Below are positions 7,525-15,198 of a stretch of 27,811 bases of DNA, piece after piece (the first letter of the stretch is position 1; each line of letters begins with the position of its first letter). This stretch comes from Palsa-872 sp036495195 (GTDB taxonomy: Bacteria; Chloroflexota; Dormibacteria; Dormibacterales; Dormibacteraceae), in the NCBI GenBank assembly GCA_036495195.1, contig DASXNH010000147.1:1-27811 (forward strand). Reading direction: 5' to 3'. The translations under genes and the position numbers were made by a program. Under the pieces are notes generated by a model. It was not told the DNA's origin and made no database searches. It saw only the letters and a list, made by a program, of their open reading frames with translations.

Positions 7525-8853
7525 GTGAGCGTCAAGCCGGCGGCAACCGAGTCCGATCAGGCAGAGCTGGCCGAGTTGCGCCGGCGCTACATCCCGCGCG
7601 GCATCACCACCGCCCATCCGATCGTCGCCGACCGCGCCAAAGGAGCCGAGCTGTGGGACGTCGCGGGTCGCCGCTACATCGACTTCGCCGGCGGCATCGG
7701 AGTCATGAACGTCGGTCACGGCCACCCGCACGTGATGGAGGCCGTCAAGGCCCAGCTCGATCGCGTCACTCACACCTCGTTCCAGGTGGTGATGTACGAG
7801 TCCTACCTGCGCCTCGCCGAGCGCCTGTGCGCGCTGGCCCCGGGTGAAGGCGAAAAGAAGGCAATCTTCTTGAGCACCGGCGCCGAGGCTGTCGAAAACG
7901 CCGTCAAGATCGCCCGCGCCCACACCGGACGTCCGGCGGTCATCAGCTTCCAGGGGGGCTTCCACGGCAGAACGCTGCTGGCGCTGAGCCTGACCGGGTC
8001 GGTTGTCCCCTACAAGCAGAACTTCGGACCCTACGCGACCGAGGTCTACCAGGTTCCCTTCCCCTACGAGTACCGCGGCTGGAGCACCGAGATGGCGCTC
8101 GCGGCCCTCAACGACCTGTTCGAATCCTCAGTGGCGCCGGAGCGCGTGGCCGCGATCATCATCGAACCCGTCCTCGGTGAAGGCGGCTTCGTGCCGGCGC
8201 CCAAGGCATTCCTCGAGCAGCTGAGGGCTTTGACCACGAAGCACGGAATTCTGCTGATCGTCGACGAGATCCAGACCGGCTTCGGCCGGACCGGAAAGTT
8301 CTTCGCCATCGAGCACTCTGGCATCTCGCCAGACCTGGTCACGGTTGCCAAGAGCCTCGCCGCGGGCTTTCCCCTTTCAGGTGTGGTCGGCCGCGCCGAG
8401 GTCATGGACGCGCCCGGACCGGGCGGGCTTGGCGGCACGTTCGGCGGCAACCCTGTCGCCTGCGCAGCGGGACTCGCGGTTCTCGACGTGATGCGCGATG
8501 AGCGCCTCCCCGAGCGTGCGGCACGGATCGGCTCGGTGGTCGAAGAACGAATGCGGAGCTGGGCAGCCGAGCACGAGCTGGTCGGCGACATCAGGGTCAT
8601 GGGCGCGATGGCCGGCATGGAGCTCGTGCGCGACCGCAAGACCAAGGAGCCGGCCGACACGGAGACCGCCCAGGTCATGGCGCGGGCGCGCGAGCGGGGT
8701 CTGATCCTGCTGCGCGCAGGGATTCACCACAACGTGATCCGCACCCTGATGCCGCTGACCATCCCGGACGAGCAGCTCGACGAAGGGCTCGACATCGTCG
8801 GCGCAGCACTCGCTGACGTCGCCGGCGCCACCACCAAATCGAAGAAGCACTAG
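7525..8853 (+). CDS. gabT: 4-aminobutyrate aminotransferase (class III, PLP-dependent)
   Basis: A 442-residue class III aminotransferase. Counting from the chosen GTG: STGAEA at 117-122 binds the PLP phosphate, GFHGRT follows at 145-150, DEIQTGFGRTGKF holds the PLP-ring aspartate D247, and VAKSLAAGFPLSG holds the Schiff-base lysine K276. Length and motifs fit GabT, which converts GABA and 2-oxoglutarate to succinate semialdehyde and glutamate. GTG 7525 is preferred because AAGGAG (7510-7515) lies 9 nt upstream. The in-frame ATG at 7516 touches that site, and an in-frame TTG at 7482 with its own GGAGG is another possibility. It is followed 19 nt later by the PatD-type dehydrogenase that makes GABA, so the two act in sequence. 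Confidence 0.88.
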   Translation: MSVKPAATESDQAELAELRRRYIPRGITTAHPIVADRAKGAELWDVAGRRYIDFAGGIGVMNVGHGHPHVMEAVKAQLDRVTHTSFQVVMYESYLRLAERLCALAPGEGEKKAIFLSTGAEAVENAVKIARAHTGRPAVISFQGGFHGRTLLALSLTGSVVPYKQNFGPYATEVYQVPFPYEYRGWSTEMALAALNDLFESSVAPERVAAIIIEPVLGEGGFVPAPKAFLEQLRALTTKHGILLIVDEIQTGFGRTGKFFAIEHSGISPDLVTVAKSLAAGFPLSGVVGRAEVMDAPGPGGLGGTFGGNPVACAAGLAVLDVMRDERLPERAARIGSVVEERMRSWAAEHELVGDIRVMGAMAGMELVRDRKTKEPADTETAQVMARARERGLILLRAGIHHNVIRTLMPLTIPDEQLDEGLDIVGAALADVAGATTKSKKH

Positions 8854-8872
8854 CACCCGCAAGGAGGGATAC

Positions 8873-10318
8873 ATGAGCACCACGCTGAAGCGTCACCAGA
8901 TGTTCATCGGCGGCAAGTGGACGGACAGCTCAGGCGGCGACGACCAGGAGATCATCAATCCGGCCACCGGCAAGGTCATCGCTCACGTACCCAAGGGAAC
9001 CGCCGACGATGTCGACCGCGCGGTCGCGGCTGCCGCGAAGGCTTACGACGAAGTCTGGTTTGACACTACGCCTCGCGAACGCAGCGAGATGCTGCTGAAG
9101 CTCGCCGACGCAATACTCGAGCACGGGCAGGAGCTCGCGAGCATGGAGTCAGAGAACGTTGGCAAGCCGCTCGCAACGACGTTGTCCGAGGAGATCCCAC
9201 CCACAGCCGACTGCTTCCGCTTCTTCGCGGGCGCTGCCCGCATCCTCGAGGGCAAGTCGGCCGGGGAATACATGAAGGGATTCACGAGCATCATCCGGCG
9301 TGAATCGCTGGGCGTGGTCGGTTCGATCGCGCCGTGGAACTACCCGCTGATGATGGCTGCCTGGAAGCTCGGCCCGGCGCTGGCAGCCGGCAACACGGTG
9401 GTGTTGAAGCCATCGGAATGGACACCGCTGACAGCTCTGCGCCTCGCCGAGCTCGCGGCGGACATCCTGCCGCCGGGTGTGCTCAACGTGATCACAGGCG
9501 ACGGCGAGCCGGTCGGTGCCGGTCTTGTCCGGCACCAGGACGTGGCCATGGTGTCGTTGACCGGCGACGTATCGACCGGAAAGGAGGTGGCACGCGCCGC
9601 CGCCGCGACGCTCAAGCGGGTGCACCTCGAGCTCGGCGGCAAGGCGCCTGTCGTTGTATTCGACGATGCCGACCTCGAGGCGGTGATTGAAGGGATCAAG
9701 ATTGGCGGCTTCTTCAACGCCGGCCAGGACTGCACGGCGGCCACGCGCGTCATCGCGGGACCGAAGATCTTCGACAAGCTGCTCGGCGGCCTGGTCCCGG
9801 CCATCGACTCCCTCAAGGTCGGCGACCCGAAGGCGGACGACACCGAAATGGGTCCGCTCGTCTCCGAGGAACAGGCCGACCGCGTGTCAGGGTTCGTCGA
9901 TCGCGCCCGCAAGGACGGGGCAAAGATTCTGACGGGTGGTGGCAGGATCAAGAGGGCGGGCTCGTGGTACTCGCCGACACTCGTCGTGCCGTCCGGCCCG
10001 GACGCCGAGATCGTGAAGCGCGAAGTGTTCGGTCCGGTGGTCACTGTGCAGCGCTTCAGCGATGAGGAGCAAGCGCTCGCTTGGGCCAATGGAGTCGACT
10101 ACGGGCTCGCGGCGTCAGTTTGGACGCGCGACGTCGGCAGGGCACTCCGGATGGCGCGCCGACTCAAGTTCGGCGCGGTCTGGATCAACACGCACATCCC
10201 TGTCGTCAACGAGATGCCCCACGGTGGATACAAGGGCAGCGGCTACGGCAAGGACATGTCGATGTACTCCCTGGAGGATTACACCCAGATCAAGCACGTG
10301 ATGGCATCCCTCGACTGA
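8873..10318 (+). CDS. patD: Gamma-aminobutyraldehyde dehydrogenase (PatD-like)
   Basis: A 481-residue aldehyde dehydrogenase. The oxyanion asparagine is in APWNYPLMMAAWKLGPALAAG (N156), the general base is E253 in HLELGG, and the catalytic nucleophile is C287 in NAGQDCTAA. Segments such as FRFFAGAAR, SIAPWNYPLMMAAWKL, ELGGKAPVVVFDDAD and GYGKDMSMYSLEDYT resemble E. coli PatD (YdcW) more than generic betaine aldehyde dehydrogenases. It would oxidise 4-aminobutanal, the product of putrescine deamination, to GABA with NAD. AAGGAGG sits just upstream of the ATG. The next four genes are homologues of the ydcSTUV transporter, which is linked to patD in E. coli too, and this strongly supports the assignment. 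Confidence 0.9.
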   Translation: MSTTLKRHQMFIGGKWTDSSGGDDQEIINPATGKVIAHVPKGTADDVDRAVAAAAKAYDEVWFDTTPRERSEMLLKLADAILEHGQELASMESENVGKPLATTLSEEIPPTADCFRFFAGAARILEGKSAGEYMKGFTSIIRRESLGVVGSIAPWNYPLMMAAWKLGPALAAGNTVVLKPSEWTPLTALRLAELAADILPPGVLNVITGDGEPVGAGLVRHQDVAMVSLTGDVSTGKEVARAAAATLKRVHLELGGKAPVVVFDDADLEAVIEGIKIGGFFNAGQDCTAATRVIAGPKIFDKLLGGLVPAIDSLKVGDPKADDTEMGPLVSEEQADRVSGFVDRARKDGAKILTGGGRIKRAGSWYSPTLVVPSGPDAEIVKREVFGPVVTVQRFSDEEQALAWANGVDYGLAASVWTRDVGRALRMARRLKFGAVWINTHIPVVNEMPHGGYKGSGYGKDMSMYSLEDYTQIKHVMASLD

Positions 10319-10337
10319 CCGCAAGCAAGCTCAGTTA

Positions 10338-11423
10338 GTGGCAATCCATTCGCGCGAAGCCGAGCATGGGGCTTCCACGACGAGTGCCTTGGGTTCGCCC
10401 GCCCTGCGATTGGAAGGCGTGCGCAAAAGCTACGGCCACGTGCTTGCGGTGGCCGGCATCGACCTGACGGTGCAGGCAGGAGAGTTTTTCACCCTGCTCG
10501 GACCGTCGGGCTCGGGCAAGACGACCCTCCTCAGGCTCATCGCCGGCTTCGAAAGTCCCGACGCGGGCAAGATCGAGCTGGCCGGGCACGATGTCACCTC
10601 GACTCCCCCGCATCTGCGGCAGACCAATACCGTGTTTCAGGACTACGCCCTCTTTCCTCACATGACCGTCGCCGACAACATCGGCTACGGCCTACGAGTG
10701 AAAGGAATCGGCAAGGCCGAGCGGAAGGAGCGCGTGGAGCGGGCGTTGAACATGGTCAGACTCACGGGGCTCGACAAGCGGAAGCCGAACCAGCTGTCAG
10801 GTGGCCAGCGCCAGAGGGTCGCCCTCGCACGCGCCGTCGTCAATGAGCCCGAGGTGCTCCTGCTGGACGAACCGCTGGGGGCGCTCGACCTGAAGTTGCG
10901 GCAAGAGATGCAGCTCGAGCTCAAGCGGATTCAGAAAAAGGTTGGGATCACATTCGTGTATGTCACGCACGACCAGGAGGAGGCTCTCACCATGAGCGAC
11001 CGAATGGCGGTGATGGCGGACGGCAAGATCGAGCAGGTGGGGCCACCGGTCGAGGTGTACGAACGACCCGCGACCGAGTTCGTCGCGGGTTTTATCGGGA
11101 TTTCGAACCTCTTGGAGCGGAACGGAGTCCGTTTCGTCGTGCGACCGGAGAAGCTGCAGATGCTCGAGGAGGGCCAGGAGCCCCGCAGCGGGATGACTGT
11201 CGAGTCCGGGACCGTGGAGCAGGTGGTCTACGTGGGTATGTCGACGCGGTATATCGTCCGGCTGGAGCGGGGCGAGCAGCTTGTCGCAGTACGCCAGAAT
11301 ATGGACGCGCCTGGCCAGGCGCTGCGGTACGAGGGCAGGCGCGTCCGCCTCGCCTGGGTGCCCGGCCATACGTACGTTCTCGACCATCAGCGCGCCCGGA
11401 GCGATTCGGCAGCGGGTGACTAA
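10338..11423 (+). CDS. ydcT: ABC transporter ATP-binding protein, polyamine type (PotA/YdcT-like)
   Basis: A 361-residue ABC ATPase. Walker A GPSGSGKT is at 55-62, the Q-loop glutamine at 101 (FQDYALFPHM), the signature LSGGQRQR at 153-160, Walker B LLLDEP at 174-179 and the switch histidine at 211. A C-terminal TOBE-type domain (about 265-345, with VRPEKLQM and VEQVVYVG) is typical of the PotA/spermidine-putrescine family. It would energise import through the two permeases downstream. GTG 10338 lies 19 nt after the patD stop with no clear ribosome site; about 20 residues precede the conserved ABC start, so a slightly later start is possible. The name follows synteny with E. coli ydcSTUV-patD. 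Confidence 0.9.
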   Translation: MAIHSREAEHGASTTSALGSPALRLEGVRKSYGHVLAVAGIDLTVQAGEFFTLLGPSGSGKTTLLRLIAGFESPDAGKIELAGHDVTSTPPHLRQTNTVFQDYALFPHMTVADNIGYGLRVKGIGKAERKERVERALNMVRLTGLDKRKPNQLSGGQRQRVALARAVVNEPEVLLLDEPLGALDLKLRQEMQLELKRIQKKVGITFVYVTHDQEEALTMSDRMAVMADGKIEQVGPPVEVYERPATEFVAGFIGISNLLERNGVRFVVRPEKLQMLEEGQEPRSGMTVESGTVEQVVYVGMSTRYIVRLERGEQLVAVRQNMDAPGQALRYEGRRVRLAWVPGHTYVLDHQRARSDSAAGD

Positions 11424-11444
11424 GGCGTCTAGGAGAGGTAAGGA

Positions 11445-12659
11445 ATGAATACACTCGAAGCCGGGTCGGGGATTCGATTCCGGCTCGCGACAATGGCTGC
11501 CGGGGCGATCATCATGCTGACTGCCTGCGGATCAACCGGGACCACCCCAGGCGTCACCCTGCAGCAGCCGCCGACCGCCGGCATGAAGCCTCCGACGACA
11601 ATCGGACCCGGCGAGGGCGCCCTGAAGCTCATCGCCTGGGAGGGCTACGTCGACCGGTCCTGGAAGCAGCCATCGATCGCCTCATTCGAGAAGGACACGG
11701 GCTGCAAGGTCACAGCGAAGTACGCAGGCTCGTCTGACGAGATGGTCGCCCTCATGGCGGGCGGCGGCGGCGGCCAGTACGACATGGTCTCCGCCTCTGG
11801 TGACGCCGACCTTCGGCTCATCTACAGCGGGGACGTCCGTCCGATGAACCCCGACCTGATTCCCGACTTCCAGTACTTCCAGACGTATTTCAAGTCGCCG
11901 CCTTACAACACAATCAACGGCATCCACTACGGCATCTCGCTGCAGTGGGGCCCAAACGTCTTGATGTACAACACAACCAAGTTCCCGATCAAGCCGACCA
12001 GCTGGGGAGTTCTCTACGACCCGGCCAACCGTGGCTTGATAACGGTTCCTGACAACCCGATCCAGATCGCTGATGCGGCGCTCTACCTGTCCGCGACGAC
12101 GCCGAGCCTCGGCATCAAGGATCCTTACGAGCTCACGCAGAAGCAGTTCGATGCTGCTGTCACTCTTCTGAAGCAACAGCGGCCGCTGGTGAAGAAGTAC
12201 TGGCCGTCGGCCGGGGACGAGATCTCGCTCTTCTCGAGCGGCGACGCGATGGTAGGCGCCGCATGGCCTTACCAGACCAGCACTTTGAAGGCTGCCAAGA
12301 AGCCGGTCGCTGACACCATCCCAACCGAGGGGGCAACCGGATGGGGCGACACCTGGATGCTCGCGACGAACGCGCCACATCCGAACTGCGCGTACCTATG
12401 GACCAAATGGATAAGCGCGCCACAGGCGCAGGCCCAGCAGGCGGTCATCTACGGAGAGACGCCGGTCAACACCCATGCGTGTGCCCTGATGGAGGTCATG
12501 TCGCCAGGCTCGTGCGCGCAGTACCACGCCGACGCTCCGGGCACCTACTTCGACACCATCAAGTTCTGGAAGACGCCCGTCGCGACCTGCAACGACGGAA
12601 CCAAGGTCTGCATCCCCTACACGCAGTGGCGGACGGCCTGGACCTCGATCATCTCCTGA
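11445..12659 (+). CDS. ydcS: Periplasmic/lipoprotein polyamine-type substrate-binding protein (YdcS-like)
   Basis: A 404-residue extracytoplasmic solute-binding protein. A hydrophobic signal segment ends in the lipobox LTAC, with C28 as the lipidated cysteine, then a Gly/Thr/Pro-rich linker. The mature part follows E. coli YdcS closely in pattern: GPGEGALKLIAWEGYV, SSDEMVALM, SGDADLRLI, WGPNVLMYNT, GWGDTWML and a C-terminal FWKTPVA with a PYTQW box. It should capture a diamine or related compound outside the membrane. AGGAGAGG at 11431-11438 precedes the ATG. The order here is T-S-U-V after patD, unlike E. coli S-T-U-V-patD. E. coli YdcS has also been reported to make polyhydroxybutyrate complexes; whether this one does cannot be told. 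Confidence 0.9.
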   Translation: MNTLEAGSGIRFRLATMAAGAIIMLTACGSTGTTPGVTLQQPPTAGMKPPTTIGPGEGALKLIAWEGYVDRSWKQPSIASFEKDTGCKVTAKYAGSSDEMVALMAGGGGGQYDMVSASGDADLRLIYSGDVRPMNPDLIPDFQYFQTYFKSPPYNTINGIHYGISLQWGPNVLMYNTTKFPIKPTSWGVLYDPANRGLITVPDNPIQIADAALYLSATTPSLGIKDPYELTQKQFDAAVTLLKQQRPLVKKYWPSAGDEISLFSSGDAMVGAAWPYQTSTLKAAKKPVADTIPTEGATGWGDTWMLATNAPHPNCAYLWTKWISAPQAQAQQAVIYGETPVNTHACALMEVMSPGSCAQYHADAPGTYFDTIKFWKTPVATCNDGTKVCIPYTQWRTAWTSIIS

Positions 12660-12666
12660 TCCTGTT

Positions 12667-13578
12667 GTGGCAGTAGAAGCTGCAAGGCGGCCCCGCAAGT
12701 CCGGCGGGACCGCCCCACTTCAGGCGCTGCTTTGGCGGCGCCCCTGGCTCCGCGCCGCGCTGTTGCTGCTGCCGCCGCTCGGTTGGTTTGTCGTCATTTA
12801 CCTCGCCTCGCTCGGGTTGCTTCTCATCACGGCCTTCTGGCAGATCAACGATTTCACGACGCAGATCGAACAGGTGTGGAACCTCAACAACTTCCAGACG
12901 ATCCTGCTCGACCCGACCTACCGACTCATCATCGGCCGAACGGTTGTGCTGGCCACGGCCGTCACGATCACGGACGCGGCCATCGCTTTCCCTTTCGCAT
13001 ATTTCATGGCGAGGGTCGCCTCGCGCCGCACGCAGAGGTTGTTGTTCGCCGCAGTGCTGCTCCCGCTGTGGGCGAGCTATCTCGCGCGCGTCTATTCCTG
13101 GATCCTGATCCTGAACCACAGCGGGCTGTTGAACTGGAGCATGCAATCCATCGGACTGCCGGCGCCCAACCTCGGCTACACGAATGTCGCCATGTGGATT
13201 GTCTTCTCCTACATCTGGCTCCCGTTCATGATCGTCCCGACGTACTCGGCGATGGAACGCGTACCCGAATCGCTGATGGAGGCTGCCGCCGACCTCGGGG
13301 CACGACGCTGGCGTGCGGTACGCGATGTGGTGCTGCCGCTCGCGCTGCCGGGAGTCGTGGCCGGCTCGATCTTCACCTTCTCGCTGACCCTTGGCGATTT
13401 CATCACGCCGGTGCTGGTTGGCGGCGCCGGCTCGACGTTCATCGGCAACGTCGTCTACAGCAATGTGGGCATCGCCAACAACATCCCCTTCGCGGCCGCC
13501 CTGGCGACGGTGCCGGTAGCGATCATGGCCGTCTACCTGATCATCGCTAAACGCCTGGGCGCATTCGAGGCTTTGTAA
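12667..13578 (+). CDS. ydcU: ABC transporter permease (PotB/YdcU-like)
   Basis: A 303-residue inner-membrane permease with about six hydrophobic helices; the first begins near residue 37 after a basic N-terminus. The cytoplasmic coupling loop (EAA motif) is EAAADLGARRWRAVRDV followed by LPLALPGVVAG, as in PotB/PotH permeases. It should pair with YdcV to form the channel of a polyamine-type importer. GTG 12667 starts 7 nt after the ydcS stop, and no convincing ribosome site is visible, so translation is probably coupled. The stop is 4 nt before the next gene's TTG. Confidence 0.9.
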   Translation: MAVEAARRPRKSGGTAPLQALLWRRPWLRAALLLLPPLGWFVVIYLASLGLLLITAFWQINDFTTQIEQVWNLNNFQTILLDPTYRLIIGRTVVLATAVTITDAAIAFPFAYFMARVASRRTQRLLFAAVLLPLWASYLARVYSWILILNHSGLLNWSMQSIGLPAPNLGYTNVAMWIVFSYIWLPFMIVPTYSAMERVPESLMEAAADLGARRWRAVRDVVLPLALPGVVAGSIFTFSLTLGDFITPVLVGGAGSTFIGNVVYSNVGIANNIPFAAALATVPVAIMAVYLIIAKRLGAFEAL

Positions 13579-13582
13579 GACG

Positions 13583-14383
13583 TTGGAGAGTTACTGGGCG
13601 CGGATGGCGCTGCGCATTTGGGCGGCCCTCGTCCTGCTCTTCCTGTTCATCCCGATCGTGATCATCCTGCTCTATGCCTTCAACAGCTCCAACATCGAGA
13701 CGTGGCCTCTGCCGGGCTTGAGCACCAGATGGCTCGCCTCGACGTGGCAAGACCCCGAGATTCAGCAGGCCCTTGTTCTCTCGTTACAGGCCGGCCTGGC
13801 GGCCACCGGTCTCGCCCTTGTCCTCGGCTCGATGGCCGCATTCGCCATTCACCGCACGAGCTTCTTCGGCCGCGACGTGGTCAGCCTGCTTTTCATCCTT
13901 CCCCTCGCCCTGCCCGGAATCGTGACGGGGATCGCGCTCAACTCGTTCTTCAATTTCACCGGTATCACCCTTTCGATCCTGACGATCGTCGTCGGCCACA
14001 CAACGTTCTGCATCGTCGTCGTCTACAACAACGTGCTCGCGCGCTTGCGGCGGACGCAGGGCTCATTGATCGAGGCCGCGATGGACCTCGGCGCAAACGG
14101 TATTCAGACCTTTCGGGACATCACACTGCCCCTGATTGCAACTTCGGTCGTCGCCGGGGCGATGCTCGCATTCGCGCTGTCCTTTGACGAGGTCATCGTG
14201 ACCACGTTCACCGCCGGGGCTCAGAACACACTCCCGATCTGGATCTTCGGCGCCATTCGCTTGGGGCAACGGCTGCCGGAGGTGAACGTCGTGGTCTCGT
14301 TCGTGATCCTGGTCACGATCATTCCGGTGATCATCGCCGCGCGACTGACCGGCGGCAGTGGCATCGCTCGAACCGGGCGCTAG
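13583..14383 (+). CDS. ydcV: ABC transporter permease (PotC/YdcV-like)
   Basis: A 266-residue permease with about six hydrophobic helices and the EAA coupling loop EAAMDLGANGIQTFRDITLP. This fits PotC/PotI/YdcV. It completes the ABC importer encoded from 10338. TTG 13583 lies 4 nt after the ydcU stop; ATG 13604 is an alternative, but GGAGAG is then 13 nt away. The gene ends only 12 nt from the stop of a convergent SRPBCC gene, and no terminator is visible between them. Confidence 0.88.
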   Translation: MESYWARMALRIWAALVLLFLFIPIVIILLYAFNSSNIETWPLPGLSTRWLASTWQDPEIQQALVLSLQAGLAATGLALVLGSMAAFAIHRTSFFGRDVVSLLFILPLALPGIVTGIALNSFFNFTGITLSILTIVVGHTTFCIVVVYNNVLARLRRTQGSLIEAAMDLGANGIQTFRDITLPLIATSVVAGAMLAFALSFDEVIVTTFTAGAQNTLPIWIFGAIRLGQRLPEVNVVVSFVILVTIIPVIIAARLTGGSGIARTGR

Positions 14384-14395
14384 ACCGGACATGGT

Positions 14396-14845
14396 TCAGG
14401 CGGCGGACTCGAGCCTTGCCTTCGCGTTCTGCATGGCGCCGTCGTAGTTCTTCACGACGGTGCTCTTGAAGATCGTCAAAACCAGGGGAAAATAGAAGGG
14501 ACCCTTCGTCATCGTCACCCGGCGCTCGAACCGGGTCCCGTCACCCTCGGGCGTGAGGATGAACTCGTGGTGAAACACCGAGTTCGCGTCCTCTGCATCG
14601 AACGCGATCCGCTTTGGCGGCTCGAGGTCGGTGATCGTCACCACAGACTTGTTCTGCTTGCCGTTGAGCAGCGCGTCAGCCATGTAGCGCGCGCCGACCG
14701 CGGGCGGCCCTGACTTCTCCGCCACGATCTTCATCCTGTCGTCCGAGCTCCCCCACTCGCCGTGGCGCGCGACGTCGGCGAGGTATTCGAACACCTTCGC
14801 CTGGGGAGCCTTGATGGTGACCGTGTACATGGCGGAGTAGGCCAT
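14396..14845 (-). CDS. SRPBCC-family (START-like) protein
   Basis: A 149-residue single-domain protein with the helix-grip fold pattern. It shows the opening YTVTIKAPQAKVFEYLADVA, a central ITDLEPPKRIAF strand, a F-I-L-T-P-E-G-D-G-T-R-F hairpin and a long C-terminal helix (KNYDGAMQNAKARLE). Members bind hydrophobic ligands or act as polyketide-cyclase-like proteins; many are uncharacterised. It begins 4 nt after the stop of the duplicated membrane protein, so the two are cotranscribed leftward. It converges on ydcV. Specific ligand unknown. Confidence 0.82.
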   Translation of the reverse strand: MAYSAMYTVTIKAPQAKVFEYLADVARHGEWGSSDDRMKIVAEKSGPPAVGARYMADALLNGKQNKSVVTITDLEPPKRIAFDAEDANSVFHHEFILTPEGDGTRFERRVTMTKGPFYFPLVLTIFKSTVVKNYDGAMQNAKARLESAA

Positions 14846-14849
14846 GGGC

Positions 14850-15140
14850 CTACTTGATGACGAGGTGGATGAGAAGAGAGGCCGTCCACAGGGCCAGCCC
14901 GACCCCGATCAGGCCCACCTTCTTGTAGCTCCACCCGATCGCCGCCAGCACGAAGGCGATGAAGGCAAGGATGACGAGGATGATGCTCAGCGACAGGCTC
15001 GAGAGGTGGCCAATGAACGTTGAAAGCGACCACGCTGCCAGGCCGATGGCAATCAGGTCCACCTTTTTGTAGCCCCATCCGATCGCAGCCAGAACGAACG
15101 CGATGAACGCGATGATCAGAAGAATGTTTTCAATGCTCAT
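14850..15140 (-). CDS. Small membrane protein with tandem duplication of a two-helix unit
   Basis: A 96-residue hydrophobic protein made of two copies of one unit. AFIAFVLAAIGW occurs identically at residues 11-22 and 59-70, followed by GYKKVDLIAIGLAAW and SYKKVGLIGVGLALW, giving a 48-residue period. Each unit reads as two helices joined by the basic turn YKKV, so four helices in all. The codons of the two copies differ at many third positions, so the duplication is not recent or the protein sequence is under selection. No function is known to me. The ATG has no Shine-Dalgarno but a GATAAT box 6 nt upstream (15147-15152), suggesting a leaderless transcript. It is cotranscribed with the SRPBCC gene. 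Confidence 0.8.
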   Translation of the reverse strand: MSIENILLIIAFIAFVLAAIGWGYKKVDLIAIGLAAWSLSTFIGHLSSLSLSIILVILAFIAFVLAAIGWSYKKVGLIGVGLALWTASLLIHLVIK

Positions 15141-15146
15141 GAGGGA

Positions 15147-15152
15147 ATTATC
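15147..15152 (-). promoter_or_regulatory. -10 box of a probable leaderless promoter
   Basis: On the minus strand GATAAT lies 6 nt before the ATG at 15140, so transcription would begin at or next to the start codon. No good -35 hexamer is seen at 16-18 bp (TGTGAA is the nearest). Confidence 0.4.
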
Positions 15153-15198
15153 TATGACTTCCCCGCAATTTCACATCTGGCGCCACAAGTCTTGAGGG

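Noticed and set aside
10338..14383. Assignment of the ABC operon to spermidine potABCD or to choline/betaine import
   Set aside because: The binding protein pattern and linkage to patD fit ydcSTUV better than pot or opu systems, though substrate range is still unproven.
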